Source: Ruminococcus flavefaciens
GTDB lineage: Bacteria; Bacillota; Clostridia; Oscillospirales; Ruminococcaceae
Length of the DNA stretch: 38,785 bases
Assembly: GCA_002373775.1 (NCBI GenBank)
Contig: DFJW01000075.1
Location: 1-38,785 of the forward strand
Direction: 5' to 3'
Both the position numbers and the translations under genes were made by a program. The notes under the pieces were generated by a model. That model did not search any database. It worked only from the letters and a program-made list of their open reading frames with translations, and had not been told where the DNA came from. Shown one piece after another: positions 26,001-33,762 of this stretch; position 1 is the stretch's first letter; each line of letters opens with the position of its first letter.

Positions 26001-27207
26001 CCATTTCCTCAACGTAACCCGAAAGGCTCTTTCTCGCCTCAGGATCGTCCGAACGGAACACGATATCGTTTATCCGCTCTACTATTTCGGCAAAAGCTGC
26101 GTCCGTAGACTGGGAAGCCATTTTCAGCGCCTTTTCCAGATATTTGGAGGCGGCTGCATTGTCGCCCTTGGAGTAGGCGATATCAGCAAGTTCGAGACAC
26201 ACCTTTGCGGCTGTTACCGCGTCGGTCTCGGCTTCCTTTTCCATTTTGTCGATGATGTAGCTGAGCATGTCGATCTCGCCGCTTATGGTCTTGTCGAGAG
26301 TTTCAGCCTGAGTTTCGAGGTATTCGCGATCCTCGTCGCTGTAAGTGTCCTTATCAAGTTCGCTCTCCAGCAGCTCCAGCACCTTCTTCGCATCTGCCTT
26401 CTCGGATTTATTGAGGAAGCCTTCGCTCATGGAGCCTTCGCTGATGCGTCCGTTCCTTATGAGCTGTGAAGCAACGATGAGGCTGTTGCCGTCAGGGGAT
26501 TCCATTACGCGCTTGGCGATCTGAGTGTACTCGTGAAGGTAGAGTTCAGACGCCAGCTGAGCCTTGTTCAGTGCCGGAAGGTCAGAATAGGCATAGCCTG
26601 AATCCGCCCAATCCTTTATGCTCTGATAAAGCTCCGTTCTGTCTTCACTGCCATAGTATCCGCCGTTGTTCTCAATGGCGGTGAGAGCACTTATGGCGTG
26701 ATATGCCTTTGCAGCAGCTTCGGCGCTCTTTTCGCGCTTGCTCTTCTTTTTTTCTGTCTTGCCGGGCTTCTCTGAGGTCTCGCCGAGAGAATCCCTCAGC
26801 ATCTCTGCTCTTTCCGGAAGGTCGGTATACTCATACATATCAGCCACTATCCTGAGATAATCGCTGCTGTAACCGATATTCTCGCCGTACTCCTTCAGGA
26901 TCTGCTGAGCACCCGGAACGTCGTTGTCGTCCAGAAGGCATCTTACTACATCCAGATAGCCTTCCGCATCCTCATCTGATGCGGCGGAAGATGAACTGCT
27001 GCTCTTTTCATCCCCGCTGCTCAGATAAGTTCCGCTGTCGGGATCAATAGGCTCTATCTCACTGACTGCGCACAGAATGCCGCCTGCAAGCGCCGCAGAC
27101 ATACACGCCGCCACGCTCACCCAGACCGCACGTCTGCGTTTATGCAGCACGGCAAGAGCGATTGTCAGAGCAAGTACCACTCCGATCCCGATAATGATCT
27201 GTATCAT
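23095..27207 (-). CDS. Large membrane-anchored VWA-domain protein with helical repeats
   Basis: The start is the ATG at 27207 after AAGGTGG, giving 1370 aa. Two N-terminal hydrophobic segments (residues ~1-20 and ~29-47) are followed by a Ser-rich stretch and a helical, TPR-like region (~80-400). Then comes an acidic linker and a VWA domain at ~558-735 with a complete MIDAS: DDSGS at 566-570, Thr in GGTNIYG (~633) and Asp in MSDGQDG (~661). An IPT/TIG-like domain follows (~790-870), then a long beta-rich part. VWA domains with intact MIDAS bind ligands through a metal ion. A cell-surface adhesion or assembly role is inferred. Confidence 0.9.
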   Translation of the reverse strand: MIQIIIGIGVVLALTIALAVLHKRRRAVWVSVAACMSAALAGGILCAVSEIEPIDPDSGTYLSSGDEKSSSSSSAASDEDAEGYLDVVRCLLDDNDVPGAQQILKEYGENIGYSSDYLRIVADMYEYTDLPERAEMLRDSLGETSEKPGKTEKKKSKREKSAEAAAKAYHAISALTAIENNGGYYGSEDRTELYQSIKDWADSGYAYSDLPALNKAQLASELYLHEYTQIAKRVMESPDGNSLIVASQLIRNGRISEGSMSEGFLNKSEKADAKKVLELLESELDKDTYSDEDREYLETQAETLDKTISGEIDMLSYIIDKMEKEAETDAVTAAKVCLELADIAYSKGDNAAASKYLEKALKMASQSTDAAFAEIVERINDIVFRSDDPEARKSLSGYVEEMERNRMPEDIPSIDTDALDGVSGYVPEDDYSEPEEENSGNIGSSLPFGRDREENREESEYYGQDDGYGTPPSPADTAPEETVNDRSFSENVTDTLNQMAGSVNILSIDTSKFPAMTAIVAADENLVSDAESFKEHMNVTDAGVKIDNYSVEKMEYQSVNVLLVCDDSGSMNGSPRDDLCNAVKTFVENSDDNVKIGMVPFADGIKEDFVSPLGSSKEKLKSGADSLCASGGTNIYGAVTYANALFTANSDELNIMILMSDGQDGMPNPQQFDELRSTCISRNISIYTVGLGGGADANLLTEYANHCNGTYFYVNSSESINEFYNFIYNLSKNRYRVTFDAVDTFQVDRMLEVDYDDSPSIRDQQTYSLFNDDLKEKLRDECSVSVGDVVINGLKEKMIYPTDYEQPVTMIGAGFEADAQMSVELHGADTYSCTVEYVDENTATVKIPGKVPVGLYDVYITYNDRRAVFNSGLIVSGGDTNVVRFGEYVFTASNVNRSGNTVVMSGVVQLNGWLGFTDPVKLTGDLENDYNVNMEFGNTYMYYTDTSIGGLSGYYASKGYISHLPKNGSLKLYNDPTVDGSSDEYPVEAMPVDMYSVLDLLKLEHDRAGLSIYPDRAEISFDSFTSALPFQGKILSVTGNDDIYHYTADADAKIIYSKDRIDCAIEVNFGNNKPKDEMKTLKLGNMNFYASPGSAQFKIDTKSGDVSLKMTANLATIADGVGFEIAMKDWKLDKIMFMADFDINVTVCYIPLTISDFKLGIQDLSKVNLSEDWTSLFSAELVGGCDLSMAKVSAYGKGLEKWVGDVSILALDDMEFGFRLKEPRIRAEATAKALGLVEVGHAKLQLGFGLDYENPLFVLQDEPNGFIGEVGAGFKIDEDNFLFDVTGSVNLALTDQAIGLWINGNFHTKIGWWIFVDERRAEGNVYLGWYRQHNGGFAFAVLAHGQSSGGDVSFEVVWGENDGAFASHKF

Positions 27208-27293
27208 TCGATCACCCACCTTATCTCGCCTCCGTAAGAAGGCGTTCCGGTCCGTCCCTACGGCGGAAACCGGACAAATATTTATACATTAAA

Positions 27294-27322
27294 ATTATAC
27301 TATAAGCGGCAGAATTTGTCAA
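27294..27322 (-). promoter_or_regulatory. Consensus promoter of the VWA operon
   Basis: On the minus strand TTGACA (27317-27322) and TATAAT (27294-27299) are 17 bp apart, 87 bases upstream of the start codon. The match to consensus is exact. Confidence 0.9.
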
Positions 27323-27363
27323 TCTCCGGCAACAGATCCTATATAGCTATTCAGATACCCCGC

Positions 27364-27442
27364 AAAACAAAAATAGCTATGCAGAAGCATAGCTAAAATC
27401 AAAGAATAAATATAGAAGGGGAATTGGGGGATTACTTAATCC
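27364..27442 (-). ncRNA. Candidate C-rich small RNA
   Basis: A minus-strand transcript starting about 7 bases after the -10 box at 27449-27454 would be ~78 nt long. It would hold a small 5' hairpin (GGATT/AATCC), an unpaired C-rich stretch (TCCCCCAATTCCCCTTCT, complement of 27414-27431), an AU-rich linker and a terminator (TAGCTATGC, TTCT, GCATAGCTA, then TTTTTGTTTT; 27364-27395). There is no ORF. The C-rich part is complementary to Shine-Dalgarno sequences, as in several Firmicute regulatory RNAs. Alternatively the hairpin is only the deoD terminator. Confidence 0.45.
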
Positions 27443-27448
27443 ATTATT

Positions 27449-27502
27449 AATATAACCCACTTTCCTTAAAATAGTCTTAAAGCAATCTTAAAATAGTCTT
27501 AA
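27449..27502 (-). promoter_or_regulatory. Four 11-bp-phased hexamers upstream of a -10 box (response-regulator type)
   Basis: On the minus strand TTAAG(A/G) hexamers occupy 27497-27502, 27486-27491, 27475-27480 and 27464-27469, exactly 11 bp apart. A TATATT -10 box (27449-27454) follows after nine bases, with no good -35. This geometry is that of OmpR/PhoB-family activators bound as direct repeats. The regulator is not in the window. Confidence 0.6.
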
Positions 27503-27513
27503 TTTTCCGCATT

Positions 27514-28227
27514 TCATCCGCTGACTTTAACTGCGGTCTCCAAAGCAAGCTCCATCATGCTGCGGAATGTGGTCTGGCGCTCTTCGGCAGTTGTGGAAAG
27601 TCCCTTCAGCGGACAGTCCGACACGGTGAGGATGCTGAGGGCATTCTTTCCTGAACGTGCCGCATTCATATAAAGAGCGGCAGCTTCCATTTCTATGCCC
27701 AGCACGCCCATTTTCTGCCATTCTGCAAGACTTCCGGCGTCGTCATAGAAAGTGTCACTGGAGAATATGTTGCCGATATGACAGCGCATGCCCTTCTCCT
27801 TCGCACACTCCGCTGCTGCTGAAAGCAGTTTCCATGAAGCTGTGGGTGCATATGTACCGGGCAGTCTGTACTGGGAAGCATAGGCTGAATTGGTGCTGGC
27901 GCTCATGCCGATTATGACATCTCTCAGCTCCACGCTGTCCGCAACTGCTCCTGCTGTTCCCACGCGGATGATATTATCCACATCGTACTCGTTGAAAAGT
28001 TCCCATGAGTATATGCCGATGGACGGCATTCCCATTCCGCTTCCCTGCACGGATATCCGAACGCCCTTGTATGTGCCGGTATATCCCAGCATACCGCGGA
28101 CCTCGTTGTAGCATACCGGTGAATCGAGATAGTTCTCCGCGATGAACTTCGCTCTCAGCGGATCTCCCGGCATGAGGACTGTTTTTGCGATATCGCCCTT
28201 CTGAGCATTGTTATGAGGTGTTGGCAT
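27514..28227 (-). CDS. deoD: Purine-nucleoside phosphorylase, DeoD type
   Basis: The ATG at 28227 follows GGGAGG, giving 237 aa, the usual DeoD size. The N-terminus (TPHNNAQKGDIAKTVLMPGD, PLRAKFIAENYL) is typical. Phosphate-binding and active-site stretches include GSGMGMPSIGIYSWELF, RVGTAGA and the base/ribose site GIEMEAAALYMNA, and ILTVSDC follows with the catalytic Asp. The enzyme cleaves purine nucleosides with phosphate to base plus ribose-1-phosphate in the cytoplasm. It lies downstream of mscL but is separated from it by a terminator. Confidence 0.96.
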   Translation of the reverse strand: MPTPHNNAQKGDIAKTVLMPGDPLRAKFIAENYLDSPVCYNEVRGMLGYTGTYKGVRISVQGSGMGMPSIGIYSWELFNEYDVDNIIRVGTAGAVADSVELRDVIIGMSASTNSAYASQYRLPGTYAPTASWKLLSAAAECAKEKGMRCHIGNIFSSDTFYDDAGSLAEWQKMGVLGIEMEAAALYMNAARSGKNALSILTVSDCPLKGLSTTAEERQTTFRSMMELALETAVKVSG

Positions 28228-28256
28228 AGTTTTTCCTCCCTTGCGTTTATATTTTT

Positions 28257-28287
28257 GAAAAAGGACGCCCCTCTTCCGGACGTCCTT
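28257..28287 (-). terminator. Terminator between mscL and deoD
   Basis: On the minus strand AAGGACG and CGTCCTT form the outer stem with internal pairing, followed by TTTTTC. It lies 20 bases past the mscL stop. Confidence 0.75.
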
Positions 28288-28306
28288 CAACATGCGTTAT
28301 ATGTAA

Positions 28307-28699
28307 TTATTTTACCTGCTGCTTGAGAAGGTCTCTGATCTCTGTAAGGAGAACTTCTTCCTTCGGAGGCTCTGCGGGCTTCTCCTCTTCCTTCTTCTTG
28401 CCGATGGACATAAGCTTGTTTACGCCCTTCATCATGAGGAAGATGCAGAATGCCATTATCAGGAAGTTGATAACTGCTGTTACGAAGTGGCCCCAGTTGA
28501 GGTAATTGCCGGTGCTGCCGATCTCGATAGCTCCGCCTACTTCACCGCCGCCGATGCATGCAATGATAGGATTGATAAAATCTTCAGTAAATGCGGTAAC
28601 AATGTTTCCGAATGCAGCACCGATGATAACACCGATAGCCATATCCATTACATTGCCCTTGAGTGCGAATGCTTTGAATTCTTCCAAAAACTTCTTCAT
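28307..28699 (-). CDS. mscL: Large-conductance mechanosensitive channel
   Basis: The 130-aa protein starts after AAAGGAG. It has the MscL signature: the N-terminal amphipathic helix [20 protein letters not shown], the pore helix [20 protein letters not shown], a periplasmic-type loop, the second membrane helix [20 protein letters not shown], and a charged C-terminal bundle ending in EIRDLLKQQ. It opens under membrane tension to release solutes during osmotic downshock. Size and motifs are standard. Confidence 0.97.
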   Translation of the reverse strand: MKKFLEEFKAFALKGNVMDMAIGVIIGAAFGNIVTAFTEDFINPIIACIGGGEVGGAIEIGSTGNYLNWGHFVTAVINFLIMAFCIFLMMKGVNKLMSIGKKKEEEKPAEPPKEEVLLTEIRDLLKQQVK

Positions 28700-28754
28700 T
28701 GATCTGCTCCTTTACTTTTCGTTATCCGTGCCGCTAAGGAAGAGTTGCGGCGGT

Positions 28755-30197
28755 TCAGATCTCCGGTAATCCGGGGATCTCCGGCGTGTCATCTCTCTGA
28801 GTCTTTCTGGCCTGCATATACTCCGGGAGCTGTATGGCGTCGATCTCGTCGTTGTAGGTGGTCTTCTTCTTCGGAAGAGCCTCTACCGCCTTTACTTCTC
28901 CGGACATTATAGCTTCCTTGTGCTCAGGGATATATGCCTCAAGCTGATCTGCGTCAGCTTTACCGGCTGCATTCATTGTAACATCCGATCTGCGGCGCTG
29001 GTATGCGCTGAGATCATCTGCGTTCACGTCTTTCGTCGCGCCCATATAGTCATATCTCACCGACTGCTGTTTAGCCTGTAGATCATCGGCGTTGACCTGC
29101 GCGGTCTGACGCATGTAGAGTTTATTGTACTTTGCAGGGGTATTAGGGGCAAGTCCGGAAGCATCCACTACCGGTGTATCGCCCATGTAATCCACCTTTT
29201 TATGCTCAAATCTCTTTAATCTGCCCTGGTCTGAACTTCCCGGCATACCGCCCATATCATTGCTGTGCTTGCCGAAGAAATCGTCCATGCCGTCGCGGTC
29301 CGCATGCTCTGTAGCCTTTCCGCCGTCAAAGAACTCCCAGAAATCGTCAGGGACTTCAACTCGCTCCTCTTTGGGTGCAGGCTGCTGAGGCTGAGGCTGA
29401 TAGGGATTCATGCCGCCCGGCATCATTCCCGGCATAGGTGCCATTCCCGGGTAGCCCATGGGCTGCTGATACGGATTCTGCATCATTTCCACATTCTCAC
29501 CCGGAACAGGCTGCTGAGGATACATCACCGGCTGTCCGTAGATCGGCATACCGTTTGCATCGTAGCCTACTATCTGGGGCTGTGGGTACATCATTGGCTG
29601 TCCGTAGATCGGCATACCGTTTGCATCATAGCCTACTATCTGGGGCTGCGGGTACATCATTGGCTGTCCGTAGATCGGCATACCGTTTGCATCATAGCCT
29701 ACTATCTGGGGCTGTGGGTACATCATTGGCTGTCCGTACATCGGCATACCCTGATTAGGCATACCCTGATTCGGCATTCCCGGCATACCCTGATTTGGCA
29801 TGCCCGGCATTCCCGGCATACCGCCCTGAGGATAACCGTAGACGCCCTGAGGCTGATTCTGCTGTGGATGGGGAACTGAGAGCCTTCCTGCATCCAGCTT
29901 GGGGATGAAGGGTTCATCTTCGTCTATATTGCTGAAATCGAATTCTTCATCGGTATCGTTCAGCTCGTCGGCTGTATAAAGATCAGAAGAAGAAGTACTT
30001 ACGGGAGCAGTATCGCTTATCGTGAAGGTGCCGCTGCCCAGCTTGAATCCAGCTGATTCCGGCTCTTCCTCTGAATGGTAATTACCCATGTCGACCTGCT
30101 CATAATTCACTTCCTGCGGATTTTCGAGGTTCATACCGCATTTGACACAAAACTTGAGCTTAGGCGGATTTTCGTTTCCACACTGAGGACATGTCAT
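28755..30197 (-). CDS. Zinc-ribbon protein with Pro/Gly/Met/Tyr-rich tandem repeats
   Basis: The 480-aa protein starts after AAGGAG. The N-terminus is a zinc ribbon (CPQCGN...CVKCGM). Residues ~100-270 are low-complexity: short GMPGMPNQ units, then a 22-residue repeat (IVGYDANGMPIYGQPMMYPQ) in three full copies plus a partial one. The C-terminal ~170 residues contain a second, degenerate repeat with the core VNADDLQAKQQSVRYDYMG. There is no signal peptide or membrane segment. It is probably a cytoplasmic scaffold or regulator. The function is unknown. Confidence 0.85.
   Translation of the reverse strand: MTCPQCGNENPPKLKFCVKCGMNLENPQEVNYEQVDMGNYHSEEEPESAGFKLGSGTFTISDTAPVSTSSSDLYTADELNDTDEEFDFSNIDEDEPFIPKLDAGRLSVPHPQQNQPQGVYGYPQGGMPGMPGMPNQGMPGMPNQGMPNQGMPMYGQPMMYPQPQIVGYDANGMPIYGQPMMYPQPQIVGYDANGMPIYGQPMMYPQPQIVGYDANGMPIYGQPVMYPQQPVPGENVEMMQNPYQQPMGYPGMAPMPGMMPGGMNPYQPQPQQPAPKEERVEVPDDFWEFFDGGKATEHADRDGMDDFFGKHSNDMGGMPGSSDQGRLKRFEHKKVDYMGDTPVVDASGLAPNTPAKYNKLYMRQTAQVNADDLQAKQQSVRYDYMGATKDVNADDLSAYQRRRSDVTMNAAGKADADQLEAYIPEHKEAIMSGEVKAVEALPKKKTTYNDEIDAIQLPEYMQARKTQRDDTPEIPGLPEI
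29530..29750 (-). repeat. 66-bp tandem repeat array within the zinc-ribbon gene
   Basis: GGCTGTCCGTAGATCGGCAT (plus-strand reading) begins at 29530, 29596 and 29662, and a variant begins at 29728, exactly 66 bp apart and nearly identical. The frame is kept. Such arrays usually vary in copy number by recombination or slippage. Confidence 0.92.
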
Positions 30198-30294
30198 AGA
30201 AAATCACTCCTTAAAGTAAAAATACGGACAATAATGCTAAAAAGGCATAATGCTCCGCACATACACATCTGCTGCCCATACCTTTACATATACA

Positions 30295-30323
30295 ATTATA
30301 TCATCATATTCTCCTGATTTCAA
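30295..30323 (-). promoter_or_regulatory. Promoter of the zinc-ribbon repeat gene
   Basis: On the minus strand TTGAAA (30318-30323) and TATAAT (30295-30300) are 17 bp apart. The rest of the 30198-30650 gap shows a GATTGTGCAA inverted repeat (30337-30346 and 30422-30431) and the plus-strand -10 listed separately, but no gene. Confidence 0.8.
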
Positions 30324-30567
30324 GGGTTTTTTTAAAGATTGTGCAAATAGTGAGAATTGCCGCCCGATTATTGTACACAAATCACCTGAGTTACAATTTC
30401 GTACCGCAAATAATGTGAATATTGCACAATCGACCGGCGTATCAGCTCCATGCCTCCACGGCAGTCGGTTCGTCAACACGCACAATATTGCTGCGGATTT
30501 TGTCGAGTTTTGTCAGCATGATTACAAAGATGTGCGTCAGGTACTATATTTTCGCGGATAAATGTGT

Positions 30568-30573
30568 TATAAT
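30568..30573 (+). promoter_or_regulatory. Probable -10 box for the VanY-like gene
   Basis: TATAAT lies ~78 bases upstream of the start at 30651. No convincing -35 is seen at 16-18 bp, so an activator or weak promoter is possible. Confidence 0.45.
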
Positions 30574-30650
30574 AGTCCACAGATAAAAAATGCGTGTTAT
30601 ACCATGAACAAAAAGATATCCCGCCGTTCCTGCGGCGAAAGGAGTTTACA

Positions 30651-31751
30651 ATGTCAAAAAAGAAGATCAGCAAGGAGAAAAGCATTCGCCGCACCCGCAA
30701 CGGCGTTGAGCTCTTGATTTGTCTCTCAGTCATCGCCGGTGGAGTTTATTATATAAAAACTGTATCAGATAACTCTTTCCTCACCCCTCAGATGGAGCAT
30801 AAAAGCGTGGCTGAGGAAGTCGAGATACTGACAGAAGCTACCGAAGAGACCACACCTCCGCCGGAAATGCCTATGTATGAGATACACCCCGTCGATACCC
30901 ATGACGCTTTCAGCGGCGATCTCATCCTTGTAAACAATGACCACCAGTACTACAGCAGCGGCAAGGAAGACCTCGTCAGCATCATGGAGATGAACGACGA
31001 GACCGAAAGATCCGAATTCTTAGCCGTTGACTACAGCTATTCCATACTCCGTGAAGTCTACGAGCCAATGGCTCAGATGATAGACGACTTCTACGACATC
31101 TACCATAATGATACGCTGATAATCTACGGTTCATACCGCTCTCACGATTTTCAGCAGGAACTCTATGAAAACGACCTCGCCCAGAACGGTTCGGACTCTT
31201 CAACTCTCGTCGCTAAGCCCGGATACAGCGAGCACGAGACCGGCTATGCCTTCGATTTCAGCGAGACCGTGAACTATGAGTACGACGGCACCGGCGATTT
31301 CGCATGGTTCACCGAGAACTGCTATAAGTACGGTTTCATCCTCCGCTATCCCGAAGACAAGGAGGATATCACTGAGATACGCTACGAACCATGGCATTTC
31401 CGCTACGTCGGTGTGCCTCACGCCTACTATATGACCAAGAACGGCATCTGCCTTGAAGAATACATCGAGCAGCTGCGCTCCTATACTTACGACGGAGAAC
31501 ATCTTGCCTTCACCGACCATAACGGTCAGGCATATGAGGTCTACTTCGTTCCCGCTGATGCCAGTGCCGACCAGACGCCTATCCCTGTTCCTCCGGGAGC
31601 AAAATACGATGTCTCCGGCAATAACATCGACGGTTTCATCGTGACCATAACTGCCGGCGAAAACGCTGATCCCGAGCCGGCTGCCGAAACTTCAACCGAA
31701 GCTTCAACTGATGCCGCCGATGAGGAAACTTCCGAAACTCCGGCTGAATGA
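30651..31751 (+). CDS. VanY-type D-alanyl-D-alanine carboxypeptidase, membrane anchored
   Basis: I chose the ATG at 30651 after AAAGGAG. An upstream frame extension lacks a site. The 366-aa protein has a basic N-terminus, one membrane anchor (VELLICLSVIAGGVYYI) and an extracellular M15B domain. The zinc and active-site motifs are IIYGSYRSHDFQ, SEHETGYAFDF (His and Asp ligands) and EPWHFRYVG (catalytic Glu and His ligand). The enzyme trims the terminal D-Ala of peptidoglycan stems. The C-terminus is Thr/Ser/Glu-rich (PAAETSTEASTDAADEE) and probably flexible. No vanA-like ligase is nearby, so it is more likely a housekeeping wall enzyme than a vancomycin-resistance gene. Confidence 0.92.
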   Translation: MSKKKISKEKSIRRTRNGVELLICLSVIAGGVYYIKTVSDNSFLTPQMEHKSVAEEVEILTEATEETTPPPEMPMYEIHPVDTHDAFSGDLILVNNDHQYYSSGKEDLVSIMEMNDETERSEFLAVDYSYSILREVYEPMAQMIDDFYDIYHNDTLIIYGSYRSHDFQQELYENDLAQNGSDSSTLVAKPGYSEHETGYAFDFSETVNYEYDGTGDFAWFTENCYKYGFILRYPEDKEDITEIRYEPWHFRYVGVPHAYYMTKNGICLEEYIEQLRSYTYDGEHLAFTDHNGQAYEVYFVPADASADQTPIPVPPGAKYDVSGNNIDGFIVTITAGENADPEPAAETSTEASTDAADEETSETPAE

Positions 31752-31770
31752 TGCGTGATACCAGACAGAA

Positions 31771-31806
31771 AAACGGTGCTTGCTTTTTGCAGGCACCGTT
31801 TCTTTC
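31771..31806. terminator. Bidirectional terminator between vanY-like and feoB
   Basis: ACGGTGC and GCACCGT pair with inner TTGC/GCAG. An A-run before and a T-rich tract after make it work on both strands for the two convergent genes. Confidence 0.82.
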
Positions 31807-33637
31807 ATATGTGCGCGATAAGGCAGATGCCGGCACAGATCAGTACTCCGGCAGCTGTGGGAAGCACGAAACTCAGGGCAGTCCATTTAAGGCTGCCTGT
31901 TTCTTTTTTTATGGTGAGACACGTCGTGGCGCAGGGGAAGTGGAACATCGTGAACATCAGCATGCAGAGAGCAGTGACGGAAGTCCAGCCATTGCCGGCA
32001 AGAACGTCATGCAGCTCCGAAAGGCTGCCGGCCTCCGCAAGTCCTTCACCGGAACGGTATATCATCAGCATTATGGGTATCACTATCTCGTTGGCAGGAA
32101 AGCCGAGTATGAAAGCGGTGAGGATAACGCCGTCCAGTCCCATGAGCCTGCCGGGCTTGTCGAGGAAAGCTGCAATGTGCCCCAGAAGCGGTGTGCCGTC
32201 CATATGTACGGAATTCAGCGCGGCGATGACTATACCGCAGGGGATCGCCGTTATACAGGCTCTTCCAAGTACGAGAAGCGTGCGGTCGAATATGGAGCGT
32301 ACTATGACTCTGCCAGTCTGCGGTATCCTGTAGGGCGGAAGTTCAAGAGTGAAGGAGGAAGGCACACCGCGGAGTATGGTGCGGGAGAGCAGGAACGACA
32401 CGGCAAATGTGACCGCCACACCGGCAGTGACAGTCCCCAGAAGCATCAGTGCCGAGAGCAGGCTGCCGGCAAATCCGCCGCGGTGTACAAAGAATACGGA
32501 TATTATCGCTATGAGCGCCGGGAATCGTCCGTTGCAGGGGACGAAGCAGTTTGTGAGCGTGGCGATGAGACGTTCGCGGGGCGAATCTATCATCCGGCAG
32601 CCTGTCACTCCGCATGCACTGCATCCGAATCCCATCGCCATGGTTATCGCCTGCTTTCCGCAGGAACCTGCACAGCGGAAGCAGCCGTCCAGATTGTAGG
32701 CGATACGCGGCAGATAGCCCAGATCTTCCAGTAATGTGAAAAGCGGAAAGAATATCGCCATTGGCGGCAGCATCACCGATATAACCCACGCCGGGACACG
32801 GTACACGCCCTCTATGATGATGAGTTCCGCCCATTTCGGCACTCCGGCTGCACGGACAGCATGCGTGAGCTGTTCCCCCAGCAAGGAGAAGCCTTTCGAA
32901 AGCAGCTCAGAAGGATAGTTAGCACCAACTATGGTCAGCCAGAGTATCAGTCCCAGCAGCAGTATCATCACCGGTGTCCCGAAACGACGGCTGAGCAGTA
33001 TCCGGTCAGCCATACGGTCGCGGAGATAGGTCGTGCCCTTGCTGAAACTCACGGTCTCCGCCGCTATTCCGGCTGCCTTTGCAGTCATACGCGCTATAGT
33101 CACGTCTGTCATCTCAGGCGGAACTGTCTCGAAAGGCGGTGTCTCTGCAAGAACCGAAACTGCTTCACGCAGTTCGTCCATTCCACGTCCGCTGCGTGCA
33201 GCTATCCCTATCACCGGCACACCGAGCAGTCCGCTCAGCTTGGGGATGTCTATGGTTATCCCCTTCTTTTCTGCCTCGTCCATGAGATTTATGCACACCA
33301 GCACTCTCTGTGCCGACGCAATACACTGCATCACAAGACAAAGACTGCGCTGAAGGCATACTGCGTCGCAGACGACTACCACCGCATCCGACCTGCCATA
33401 GCGGATAAGTTCACAGGCTGCTGCCTCCTCAGCTGTGTCCGAACGCAGGGAATACGTCCCCGGCGTATCGGTCAGTATGTACTCCGTCCCTCCGTGAAAA
33501 AAACTTCCCCTTGCTCCGGTCACGGTCTTGCCAGCCCAGTTTCCCGTGTGCTGCTTCATTCCCGTCAGTGTATTGAACACTGTGGATTTCCCTACATTCG
33601 GTGCTCCTGCAAGAACTATCCTGCGTACCTCAGCCAT
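31805..33637 (-). CDS. feoB: FeoB-type ferrous iron transporter, short Cys-rich variant
   Basis: The 610-aa protein starts after GGGGTGATG. The N-terminal G domain has GAPNVGKST (G1, 11-19), NWAGKTV, DTPG (G3) and NLMDEAE (G4). The membrane part keeps the FeoB Gate pattern LLEDLGYLPRIAYNLDG and GFGCSACGVTGCR followed by SPRERLIATLTNCFVPCNGR. Usual FeoB proteins are 650-800 aa and have far fewer cysteines here. This one has three clusters (CFRCAGSC, CSACGVTGC, CFVPC). No feoA or feoC is adjacent. GTP-dependent Fe2+ uptake is the family function. A different metal preference is possible. Confidence 0.88.
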   Translation of the reverse strand: MAEVRRIVLAGAPNVGKSTVFNTLTGMKQHTGNWAGKTVTGARGSFFHGGTEYILTDTPGTYSLRSDTAEEAAACELIRYGRSDAVVVVCDAVCLQRSLCLVMQCIASAQRVLVCINLMDEAEKKGITIDIPKLSGLLGVPVIGIAARSGRGMDELREAVSVLAETPPFETVPPEMTDVTIARMTAKAAGIAAETVSFSKGTTYLRDRMADRILLSRRFGTPVMILLLGLILWLTIVGANYPSELLSKGFSLLGEQLTHAVRAAGVPKWAELIIIEGVYRVPAWVISVMLPPMAIFFPLFTLLEDLGYLPRIAYNLDGCFRCAGSCGKQAITMAMGFGCSACGVTGCRMIDSPRERLIATLTNCFVPCNGRFPALIAIISVFFVHRGGFAGSLLSALMLLGTVTAGVAVTFAVSFLLSRTILRGVPSSFTLELPPYRIPQTGRVIVRSIFDRTLLVLGRACITAIPCGIVIAALNSVHMDGTPLLGHIAAFLDKPGRLMGLDGVILTAFILGFPANEIVIPIMLMIYRSGEGLAEAGSLSELHDVLAGNGWTSVTALCMLMFTMFHFPCATTCLTIKKETGSLKWTALSFVLPTAAGVLICAGICLIAHI

Positions 33638-33762
33638 ATCACATCACCCCTGCCTATTATATGACAAAAAACGACCGGTGATGCGTGTATTGCTTATGCA
33701 GCAAACCAAAGTACGGTTCATTGTAGAATTTGCTGAATTTTAAAATGTGAAAGGATGTGTTG

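Noticed and set aside
29530..29750. CRISPR-like regular repeats
   Set aside because: The 66-bp units are contiguous, in frame and coding, with no unique spacers, so they are a protein tandem repeat.
30651..31751. Vancomycin resistance gene
   Set aside because: The protein is VanY-like, but there is no vanHAX or vanSR nearby, and M15B carboxypeptidases are common wall enzymes in clostridia.
31748..32734. Open frame of ~330 codons on the plus strand opposite feoB
   Set aside because: The opposite strand encodes FeoB with all expected motifs. This frame gives a His/Tyr/Arg-rich product with no domain or ribosome site.
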